Source: Hordeum vulgare subsp. vulgare (taxonomy: Eukaryota > Streptophyta > Magnoliopsida > Poales > Poaceae). Taken from it: a stretch of 64,000 nt of DNA. The notes beneath the pieces are model-generated. The model had not been told where the DNA came from, searched no databases, and saw only the letters and a program-made list of their open reading frames with translations. The translations under genes and the position numbers were made by a program. The stretch covers positions 438,121,529 to 438,185,528 of the forward strand of contig NC_058522.1 in assembly GCF_904849725.1 (NCBI RefSeq), written 5' to 3'. Shown here one piece after another: positions 8,801 to 20,600 of this stretch. Positions within the stretch are counted from its first letter, which is position 1. Every line of letters starts with the position of its first letter.

Positions 8801-11800
8801 TTTCAGCTAATTATGTCATTTTTAGCGGAAAACAAGCTAAGAATATAATATTCATGAGCTAACCAAGGTTCTTATGCCATTTTTAGCTTATTATGACATT
8901 TTGGAGCTAAATGGGTTAATTAAAGAAAGGATAATATGAAAGAGGAGAAGAAAGAGGAGGAGGAGGAGAAGAAGAAAAAATCAAGAAGAAGGAGGAGAAG
9001 GAGGAGGAGGAGAAGGACTAGAAGGTCCTTGGCCTTCTCCTCCTCCTCCTTCTCCTCCTTCTCTTCTTCTTCTTCTTTTTCTTCTTTCTTTTCATTTTGC
9101 CTATTTATTCTCCTCTTCTCCTCTTGTTGGAGCTAAATTACCTAATTATGTCTTTTTGGACCTAAATGGGCTAATTATCCCATTTTAGAGGAAAACAAGC
9201 TAAGTATATAATATTCATGAGCTAACCAAGGTTCTTGTGCCATTTTGAGCTTATTATGGCATTTTGGATCTAAATGCGCTAATTATGTCATTGTTGGGTT
9301 AGTTAAAGAAAGGATAATATGAAAGAGGAGAAGAAAGAGGAGGAGGAGGAGAAGAAGAAGAAATCAAGAAGGAGGAGAAGGAGGAGAATGAGGAGGAGGA
9401 GAAGGACTAGAAGATCCTTGGCCTTCTCCTCCTCCTCCTTCTCCTTCTCCTTCTCTTCTTCTTCTTCTTCTTCTTCTTCTTCTTCTTTCTTTTCATTTTG
9501 CCTATTTCTTCTCCTGTTCTCCTCTTGTTGGAGCTAAATGACCTAATTATGTCTTTTTGGAGCTAAATGGGCAAATTATCCCATTTTAAAGGAAAACAAG
9601 CTAAGTATATAATATTCATGAGCTAACCAAGGTTCTTATGCCATTTTGAGCTTATTATGGCATTTTGGCGCTAAATGGGCTAATTATGTCATTGTTGGGT
9701 TAATTAAAGCAAGGATAATATGAAAGAGGAGTAGAAAGAGGAGGAGGAGGAGAAGAAGAAGAAATCAAGAAGAAGGAGGAGAAGGAGGAGAAGGAGGAGA
9801 AGGAGAAGGACTAGAAGGTCCTTGGCCTTCTCCTCCTCCTCCTCCTCCTCCTCCTTCTCCTTCTCCTTCTTCTCTTCTTCTTCTTCTTCTTCTTTCTTTT
9901 CATTTTGCCTATTTCTTCTCCTGTTCTCCTCTTGTTGGAGCGAAATTACCTAATTATGTCTTTTTGGAGCTAAATGGGCTAATTATCCCATTTTATAGGA
10001 AAACAAGCTAAGTATATAATATTCATGAGCTAACCAAGGTTCTTATGCCATTTTGAGCTTACTATGGCATTTTGGATCTAAATGGGCTAATTATGTCATG
10101 GTTGGGTTAATTAAAGCAAGGATAATATGAAAGAGGAGAAGAAAGAGGAGGAGGAGGAGAAGAAGAAGAAATCAAGAAGAAGGAGGATAACGAGGAGAAG
10201 GAGGAGGAGGAGAAGGACTAGAAGGTCCTTGGCCTTCTCCTCCTCCTCCTCCTCCTCCTTCTCCTTCTTCTCTTCTTCTTCTTCTTCTTCTTCTTCTTCT
10301 TCTTTCTTTTCATTTTGCCTATTTCTTCTCCTCTTCTCCTTTTGTTGGAGCGAAATTACCTAATTATGTCTTTTCGGAGCTAAATGGGCTAATTATCCCA
10401 TTTTAGAGGAAACCAAGCTAATTATATAATATTCATGAGCTAACCAAGGTTGTTATGCCATTTTGAGCTTATTATGGTATTTTGGAGCTAAATGGGCTAA
10501 TAATGTCATTGTTGGGTTAGTTAAAGCAAGGATAATATGAAAGAGGAGAAGAAAGAGGAGGAGGAGAAGAAGAAGAAGAAGTCAAGAAGAAGGAGGAGAA
10601 GGAGGAGGAGGAGAAGGACTAGAAGGTCCTTGGCCTTCTCCTCCTGCTCCTCCTCCTCCTCCTCCTTCTCCTTCTTCTCTTCTTCTTCTTCTTCTTCTTC
10701 TTCTTCTTCTTTCTTTTCATTTTGCCTATTTCTTCTCCTCTTCTCCTTTTGTTGGAGCTAAATTACCTAATTATGTCTTTTTGGAGCTAAATGGGCTAAT
10801 TATCCCATTTCAGAGGAAAAGAAGCTATGTATGTAATATTCATGAGCTAAGCAAGGTTCTTATGTCATTTTGAGCTTATTATGGTATTTTGGAGCTAAAT
10901 GGGCTAATTATGTCATTGTTGGGTTAATTAAAGCAAGGATAATATGAAAGAGGAGAAGAAAGAGGAGGAGGAGGAGAAGAAGAAGAAATCAAGAAGAAGG
11001 AGGAGAAGGAGGAGGAGGAGAAGGACTAGAAGGTCCTTGGCCTTCTCCTCCTCCTCCTGCTACTCCTCCTCCTTCTCCTTCTCCTTCTTCTCTTCTTCTT
11101 CTTCTTCTTCTTCTTTCTTTTCATTTTGCCTATTTCTTCTCCTGTTCTCCTCTTGTTGGAGCTAAATTACCTAATTATGTCTTTTTGGAGCTAAATGGGC
11201 TAATTATCCCATTTTAGAGGAAAAGCAGCTAAGTATATAATATTCATGAGCTAACCATGGTTCTTATGCCATTTTGAGCTTATTATGGTATTTTGGAGCT
11301 AAATGGGCTAATTATGTCATTGTTGGGTTAATTAAAGCAAGGATAATATGAAAGAGTATAAGAAAGAGGAGGAGGAGGAGAAGAAGAAGAAATCAAGAAG
11401 AAGGAGGATAACGAGGAGAAGGAGGAGGAGGAGAAGGACTAGAAGGTCCTTGGCCTTCCCCTCCTCCTCCTCCTACTCCTCCTCCTTCTCCTTCTTCTCT
11501 TCTTCTTCTTCTTCTTCTTCTACTTCTTTCTTTTCATTTTTCCTATTTCTTCTCCTCTTCTCCTCTTGTTGGAGCTAAATTACGTAATTATGTCTTTTTG
11601 GAGCTAAATGGGCTAATTATCCCATTTTAGAGGAAAACAAGCTAAGTATATAATATTCATGAGCTAACCAAGGTTCTTATGCCATTTTGAGCTTATTATG
11701 GCATTTTGGAGCTAAATGGGCTAATTATGTCATTGTTGGGTTAATTAAAGCAAGGATAATATGAAAGAGGAGAAGAAGAAATCAAGAAGAAGGAGGATAA

Positions 11801-14643
11801 CGAGGAGAAGGAGGAGGAGGAGAAGGACTAGAAGGTCCTTGGCCTTCTCCTCCTCCTCCTCCTCCTCCTCCTCCTTGTCCTTCTTCTATTCTTCTTCTTC
11901 TTCTTCCTCTTCTTCTTTATTTTCATTTTGCCTATTTCTTGTCCTCTTCTCCTTTTGTTGGAGCGAAATTTCCTAATTATGTCTTTTTGGAGCTAAATGG
12001 GCTAATTATCCCATTTTAGAGGAAAACAAGCTAAGTATATAATATTCATGAGCTAACCAAGGTTCTTATGCTATTTTGAGCTTATTATGGCATTTTGGAG
12101 CTAAATGGGCTAATTATGTCATGGTTGGGTTAATTAAAGCAAGGATAATATGAAAGAGGAGAAGAAAGAGGAGGAGGAGGAGAAGAAGAAGAAATCAAGA
12201 AGAAGGAGGATAACGAGGAGAAGGAGGAGGAGGAGAAGGACTAGAAGGTCCTTGGCCTTCTCCTCCTCCTCCTCCTCCTCCTCCTTCTCCTTCTTCTCTT
12301 CTTCTTCTTCTTCTTCTTCTTCTTCTTCTTTCTTTTCATTTTGCCTATTTCTTCTCCTCTTCTCCTTTTGTTGGAGCGAAATTACCTAATTATGTCTTTT
12401 CGGAGCTAAATGGGCTAATTATCCCATTTTAGAGGAAAACAAGCTAATTATATAATATTCATGAGCTAACCAAGGTTGTTATGCCATTTTGAGCTTATTA
12501 TGGTATTTTGGAGCTTAATGGGCTAATTATGTCATTGTTGGGTTAATTAAAGCAAGGATAATATGAAAGAGGAGAAGAAAGAGGAGGAGGAGAAGAAGAA
12601 GAAGAAATCAAGAAGAAGGAGGAGAAGGAGGAGGAGGAGAAGGACTAGAAGGTCCTTGGCCTTCTCCTCCTGCTCCTCCTCCTCTTCCTCCTTCTCCTTC
12701 TTCTCTTCTTCTTCTTCTTCTTCTTATTTATTTTCATTTTGCCTATTTCTTCTCCTCTTCTCCTTTTGTTGGAGCGAAATTACCTAATTATGTCTTTTTG
12801 GAGCTAAATGGGCTAATTATCCCATTTTAGAGGAAAACAAGCTAAGTATATAATATTCATGAGCTAACCAAGGTTCTTATGCTATTTTGAGCTTATTATG
12901 GTATTTTGGAGCTAAATGGGCTAATTATGTCATTGTTGGGTTAATTAAAGCAAGGATAATATGAAAGAGGAGAAGAAATAGGAGGTGGAGGAGAAGAAGG
13001 AGGAGGAGGAGAAGGACTAGAAGGTCCTTGGCCTTCTCCTCCTGCTCCTCCTCCTCTTCCTCCTTCTCCTTCTTCTCTTCTTCTTCTTCTTCTTCTTCTT
13101 CTTCTTTCTTTTCATTTTGCCTATTTCTTTGCCTCTTCTCCTTTTGTTGGAGCTAAATTACCTAATTATGTCTTTTTGGAGCTAAATGGGCTAATTATCC
13201 CATTTTAGAGGAAAACAAGATAAGTATATAATATTCATGAGCTAACCAAGGTTCTTATGCCATTTTGAGCTTATTATGGTATTTTGCAGCTAAATGGGCT
13301 AATTATGTCATTGTTGGGTTAATTAAAGCAAGGATAATATGAAAGAGGAGAAGAAAGTGGAGGAGGAGGAGAAGAAGAAGAAATCAAGAAGAAGGAGGAG
13401 AAGGACGAGGAGGAGAAGGACTAGATGGTCCTTGGCCTTCTCCTCCTCCTCCTCCTCCTCCTTCTCCTTCTTCTCTTCTTCTTCTTCTTCTTCTTCTTCT
13501 TCTTTCTTTTCATTTTGCCTATTTCTTCTCCTCTTCTCCTCTTGTTGGAGCTAAATTACGTAATTATGTCTTTTTGGAGCTAAATGGGCTAATTATCCCA
13601 TTTTAGAGGAAAACAAGCTAAGTATATAATATTCATGAGCTAACCAAGGTTCTTGTGCCATTTTGAGCTTATTATGGCATTTTGGAGCTAAATGGGCTAA
13701 TTATGTCATTGTTGGGTTAATTAAAGCAAGGATAATATGAAAGAGGAGGAGGAGGAGGAGAAGAATAAATCAAGAAGAAGGAGGATAACGAGGAGAAGAA
13801 GGAGGAGGAGAAGGACTAGAAGGTCCTTGGCCTTCTCCTCCTCCTCCTCCTCCTCCTCCTCCTTCTCCTTGTTCTCTTCTTCTTCTTCTTCTTCTTCTTC
13901 TTTCTTTTCATTTTGCCTATTTCTTCTCCTCTTCTCCTTTTGTTGGAGCGAAATTACCTAATTATGTCTTTTTGGAGCTAAATGGGCTAATTATCCCATT
14001 TTAGAGGAAAACAAGCTAAGTATATAATATTGTTGAGCTAACCAACGTTCTTATGCCATTTTGAGCTTATTATGGTATTTTGGAGCTAAATGGGCTAATT
14101 ATGTCATTGTTGGGTTAATTAAAGCAAGGATAATATGAAAGAGGAGAAGAAATAGGAGGAGGAGGAGAAGAATAAGAAATCAAGAAGAAGGAGGAGAAGG
14201 ACTAGAAGGTCCTTGGCCTTCTCCTCCTGCTCCTCCTCCTCTTCCTCCTTCTCCTTCTTCTCTTCTTCTTCTTCTTCTTCTCCTTTCTTTTCATTTTGCC
14301 TATTTCTTCTCCTCTTCTCCTTTTGTTGGATCTTAATTACCTAATTATGTCTTTTTGGAGCTAACTGGGCTAATTATCCCATTTTAGAGGAAAACAAGAT
14401 AAGTATATAATATTCATGAGCTAACCAAGGTTCTTATGCCATTTGGAGCTTATTATGGTATTTTGGAGCTAAATGAGCTAATTATGTCATTGTTGGGTTA
14501 ATTAAAGCAAGGATAATATGAAAGAGGAGAAGAAAGAGGAGGAGGAGGAGGAGAAGAAGAAGAAATCAAGAAGAAGGAGGAGAAGGACTAGATGGTCCTT
14601 GGCCTTCTCCTCCTCCTCCTCCTCCGCCTCCTTCTCCTTCTTC

Positions 14644-14674
<31 letters not shown>

Positions 14675-17600
14675 TCTTTTCATTTTGCCTATTTCTTCTC
14701 CTCTTCTCCTCCTGTTGGAGCTAAATTACGTAATTATGTCTTTTTGTAGCTAAATGGGCTAATTAGCCCATTTTAGAGGAAAACAAGCTAAGTATATAAT
14801 ATTCATGAGCTAACCAAGGTTCGTATGCCATTTTGAGCTTATTATGGCATCTTGGAGCTAAATGGGCTAATTATGTCATTGTTGGGTTAATTAAAGCAAG
14901 GATAATATGAAAGAGGAGGAGGAGGAGGAGAAGAAGAAATCAAGAAGAAGGAGGATAACGAGGAGAAGAAGGAGGAGGAGAAGGACTAGAAGGTCCTTGG
15001 CCTTCTCCTCCTCCTCCTCCTCCTCCTCCTTCTCCTTCTTCTCTTCTTCTTCTTCTTCTTCTTCTTCTTCTTTCTTTTCATTTTTCCTATTTCTTCTCCT
15101 CTTCTCCTTTTGTTGGAGCGAAATTACCTAATTATGTCTTTTTGGAGCTAAATGGGCTAATTATCCCATTTTAGAGGAAAACAAGCTAAGTATATAATAT
15201 TCTTGAGCTAACCAAGGTTCTTATGCCATTTTGAGCTTATTATGGTATTTTGGAGCTAAATGGGCTAATTATGTCATTGTTGGGTTAATTAAAGCAAGGA
15301 TAATATGAAAGAGGAGATGAAATAGGAGGAGGAGGAGAAGAATAAGAAATCAGGAAGAAGGAGGAGAAGGACTAGAAGGTCCTTGGCCTTCTCCTCCTGC
15401 TCCTCCTCCTCTTCCTCCTTCTCCTTCTTCTCTTCTTCTTCTTCTTCTTCTTCTTCTTTCTTTTCATTTTACCTATTTCTTGTCCTCTTCTCCTTTTGTT
15501 GGAGCTAAATTACCTAATTATGTCTTTTTGGAGCTAAATGGGCTAATTATCCCATTTTAGAGGAAAACAAGATAAGTATATAATATTCATGAGCTAACCA
15601 AGGTTCTTATGCCATTTTGAGCTTATTATGGTATTTTGGAGCTAAATGGGCTAATTATGTCATTGTTAGGTTAATTAAAGCAAGGATAATATGAAAGAGG
15701 AGAAGAAAGTGGAGGAGGAGGAGAAGAAGAAGAAATCAAGAAGAAGGAGGAGAAGGACGAGGAGGAGAAGGACTAGATGGTCCTTGGCCTTCTCCTCCTC
15801 CTCCTCCTCCTCCTCCTTCTCCTTCTTCTCTTCTTCTTCTTCTTCTTCTTCTTCTTCTTCTTCTTTCTTTTCATTTTGCCTATTTCTTCTCCTCTTCTCC
15901 TCTTGTTGGAGCTCAATTACGTAATTATGTCTTTTTGGAGCTAAATGGGCTAATTATCCCATTTTAGAGGAAAACAAGCTAAGTATATAATATTCATGAG
16001 CTAACCAAGGTTCTTATGCCATTTTGAGCTTATTATGGCATTTTGGAGCTAAATGGGCTAATTATGTCATTGTTGGGTTAATTAAAGCAAGGATAATATG
16101 AAAGAGGAGGAGGAGGAGGAGAAGAATAAATCAAGAAGAAGGAGGATAATGAGGAGAAGAAGGAGGAGGAGAAGGACTAGAAGGTCCTTGGCCTTCTCCT
16201 CCTCCTCCTCCTCCTCCTTCTTCTCTTCTTCTTCTTCTTCTTCTTCTTCTTTCTTTTCATTTTGCCTATTTCTTCTCCTCTTCTCCTTTTGTTGGAGCGA
16301 AATTACCTAATTATGTCTTTTTGGAGTTAATGGGCTAATTATCCCATTTTAGAGGAAAACAAGCTAAGTATATAATATTCTTGAGCTAACCAAGGTTCTT
16401 ATGCCATTTTGAGCTTATTATGGTATTTTGGAGCTAAATGGGCTAATTATGTCATTGTTGGGTTAATTAAAGCAAGGATAATATGAAAGAGGAGAAGAAA
16501 TAGGAGGAGGAGGAGAAGAATAAGAAATCAAGAAGAAGGAGGAGAAGGACTAGAAGGTCCTTGGCCTTCTCCTCCTGCTCCTCCTCCTCTTCCTCCTTCT
16601 CCTTCTTCACTTCTTCTTCTTCTTCTTCTTCTTCTTTCTTTTCATTTTGCCGATTTCTTCTCCTCTTCTCCTTTTGTTGGAGCTAAATTACCTAATTATG
16701 TCTTTTTGGACCTAAATTTGCTAATTATCCCATTTTAGAGGAAAACAAGATAAGTATATAATATTCATGAGCTAACCAAGGTTCTTCTAACATTTTGAGC
16801 TTATTATGGTATTTTGGAGCTAAATGGGCTAATTATGTCATTGTTGGGTTAATTAAAGCAAGGATAATATGAAAGAGGAGAAGAAAGAGGAGGAGGAGGA
16901 GAAGAAGAAGAAATCAAGAAGAAGGAGGATAACGAGGAGAAGAAGGAGGAGGAGAAGGACTAGATGGTCCTTGGCCTTCTCCTCCTCCTCCTCCTCCTCC
17001 TCCTTCTCCTTCTTCTCTTCTTCTTCTTCTTCTTCTTCTTCTTCTTTTTCTTCTTCTTCTTCTTTCTTTTCATTTTGCCTATTTCTTCTCCTCTTCTCCT
17101 CTTGTTGGAGCTAAATTACGTAATTATGTGTTTTTGGAGCTAAATGGGCTAATTATCCCATTTTAGAGGAAAACAAGCTAAGTATATAATATTCATGAGC
17201 TAACCAAGGTTCTTATGCCATTTTGAGCTTATTATGGCATTTTGGAGCTAAATGGGCTAATTATGTCATTGTTGGGTTAACTAAAGCAAGGATAATATGA
17301 AAGAGGAGGAGGAGGATGAGAAGAAGAAATCAAGAAGAAGGAGGATAACGAGGAGAAGAAGGAGGAGGAGAAGGACTAGAAGGTCCTTGGCCTTCTCCTC
17401 CTCCTCCTCCTCCTCCTCCTTCTCCGTCTTCTCTTCTTTTTCTTCTTCTTCTTCTTTCTTTTCATTTTGCCTATTCCTTCTCCTCTTCTCCTTTTGTTGG
17501 AGCGAAATTACCTAATTATGTCTTTTTGGAGCTAAATGGGCAAATTATCCCATTTTAGAGGAAAACAAGCTAACTATATAATATTCTTGAGCTAACCAAG

Positions 17601-20600
17601 GTTCTTATGCCATTTTGAGCTTATTATGGTATTTTGGAGCTAAATGGGCTAATTATGTCACTGTTGAGTTAATTAAAGCAAGGATAATATGAAAGAGGAG
17701 AAGAAAGAGGAGGAGGAGAAGAAGAAGAAGAAATCAAGAAGAAGGAGGAGAAGGACGAGGAGGAGAAGGACTAGAAAGTCCTTGGCCTTCTCCTCCTCCT
17801 CCTCCTCCTCCTCCTCCTCCTTCTCCTTCTTCTCTTCTTCTTCTTCTTCTTCTTCTTCTTCTTTCTTTTCATTTTGCCTATTTCTTCTCCTCTTCTCCTT
17901 TTGTTGGAGCGAAATTACCTAATTATGTCTTTTTGGAGCTAAATGGGCTAATTATCCCATTTTAGAGGAAAACAAGCTAAGTATATAATATTCATGAGCT
18001 AACCAAGGTTCTTATGCCATTTTGAGCTTATTATGGTATTTTGGAGCTAAATGGGCTAATTATGTCATTGTTGGGTTAATTAAAGTAAGGATAATATGAA
18101 AGAGGAGAAGAAAGAGGAGGAGGAGGAGAAGAAGAAGAAATCAAGAAGAAGGAGGAGAAGGACGAGGAGGAGAAGGACTAGAAGGTCCTTGGCCTTCTCC
18201 TCCTCCTCCTCCTCCTCCTCCTCCTTCTCCTTCTTCTCTTCTTCTTCTTCTTCTTCTTCTTCTTTCTTTTCATTTTGCCTATTTCTTCTCCTCTTCTCCT
18301 TTTGTTGGAGCGAAATTACCTAATTATGTCTTTTTGGAGCTAAATGGGCTAATTATCCCATTTTAGAGGAAAACAAGCTAAGTATATAATATTCATGAGC
18401 TAACCAAGGTTCTTATGCCATTTTGAGCTTATTATGATATATTGGAGCTAAATGTCCTAATTATGTCATTGTTGGGTTAATTAAAGCAAGGATAATAAGA
18501 AAGAGGAGAAGAAAGAGGAGGAGGAGGAGAAGAAGAAGAAATCAAGAAGAAGGAGGAGAAGGAGGAGGAGGAGAAGGACTAGAAGGTCCTTGGCCTTCTC
18601 CTCCTACTCCTCCTCCTCTTCCTCCTTCTCCTTCTTCTCTTCTTCTTCTTTTTCTTCTTCTTCTTCTTCTTCCTTTTCATTTTGCCTATTTCTTCTCCTC
18701 TTCTCCTTTTGTTGGAGCTAAATTACCTAATTATGTCTTTTTGGAGCTAAATGGGCTAATTATCCCATTTTAGAGGAAAACAAGCTAAGTATATAATATT
18801 CATGAGCTAACCAAGGTTCTGATGCCATTTTGAGCTTATTATGGTATATTGGAGCTAAATGGGCTAATTATGTCATTGTTGGGTTAATTGAAGCAAGGAT
18901 AATATGAAAGAGGAGAAGAAAGAGGAGGAGGAGGAGAAGAAGAAGAAATCAAGAAGAAGGAGGAGAAGGACGAGGAGGAGAAGGACTAGAAGGTCCTTGG
19001 CCTTCTCCTCCTCCTCCTCCTCCTCCTCCTCCTTCTCCTTCTTCTCTTCTTCTTCTTCTTCTTCTTCTTCTTCTTTCTTTTCATTTTGCCTATTTCTTCT
19101 CCTCTTCTCCTTTTGTTGGAGCGAAATTACCTAATTATGTCTTTTTGGAGCTAAATGGGCTAATTATCCCATTTTAGAGGAAAACAAGCTAAGTATATAA
19201 TATTCATGAGCTAACCAAGGTTCTTATGCCATTTTGAGCTTATTATGATATATTGGAGCTAAATGTCCTAATTATGTCATTGTTGGGTTAATTAAAGCAA
19301 GGATAATAAGAAAGAGGAGAAGAAAGAGGAGGAGGAGGAGAAGAAGAAGAAATCAAGAAGAAGGAGGAGAAGGAGGAGGAGGAGAAGGACTAGAAGGTCC
19401 TTGGCCTTCTCCTCCTGCTCCTCCTCCTCTTCCTCCTTCTCCTTCTTCTCTTCTTCTTCTTTTTCTTCTTCTTCTTCTTCTTCCTTTTCATTTTGCCTAT
19501 TTCTTCTCCTCTTCTCCTTTTGTTGGAGCTAAATTACCTAATTATGTCTTTTTGGAGCTAAATGGGCTAATTATCCCATTTTAGAGGAAAACAAGCTAAG
19601 TATATAATATTCATGAGCTAACCAAGGTTCTGATGCCATTTTGAGCTTATTATGGTATATTGGAGCTAAATGGGCTAATTATGTCATTGTTGGGTTAATT
19701 GAAGCAAGGATAATATGAAAGAGGAGAAGAAAGAGGAGGAGGAGGAGAAGAAGAAGAAATCAAGAAGAAGGAGGAGAAGGAGGAGGAGGAGAAGGACTAG
19801 AGGGTCCTTGGCCTTCTCCTCCTGCTCCTCCTCCTCTTCCTCCTTCTCCTTCTTCTCTTCTTCTTCTTCTTCTTCTTCTTCTTCTTCTTTCTTTTCATTT
19901 TGCCTATTTCTTCTCCTCTTCTCCTTTTGTTGGAGCTAAATTACCTAATTATGTCTTTTTGGAGCTAAATGGGCTAATTATCCCATTTTAGAGGAAAACA
20001 AGCTAAGTATATAATATTCATGAGCTAACCAAGGTTCTTATGCCATTTTGAGCTTATTATGGTATTTTGGAGCTAAATGGGCTAATTATGTCATTGTTGG
20101 GTTAATTAAAGCAAGGATAATATGAAAGAGGAGATGAAAGAGGAGGAGGAGGAGAAGAAGAAGAAATCAAGAAGAAGGAGGAGAAGGAGGAGGAGGAGAA
20201 GGACTAGAAGGTACTTGGCCTTCTCCTCCTCCTCCTCCTCCTCGTCCTCCTCTTTCTCCTTCTTCTCTTCTTCTTCTTCTTCTTCTTCTTCTTCTTTCTT
20301 TTCATTTTGACTATTTCTTCTCCTCTCCTCCTTTTGTTGGAGCGAAATTACCTAATTATGTCTTTTTGGAGCTAAATGGGCTAATTATCCCATTTTAGAG
20401 GAAAACAAGCTAAGTATATAATATTCATGAGCTAACCAAGGTTCTTATGCCATTTTGAGCTTATTATGATATTTTGGAGCTAAATGGGCTAATTATGTCA
20501 TTGTTGGGTTAATTAAAGCAAGGATAATATGAAAGAGGAGAAGAAAGAGTAGGAGGAGGAGAAGAAGAAGAAATCAAGAAGGAGGAGAAGGAGGAGGAGG

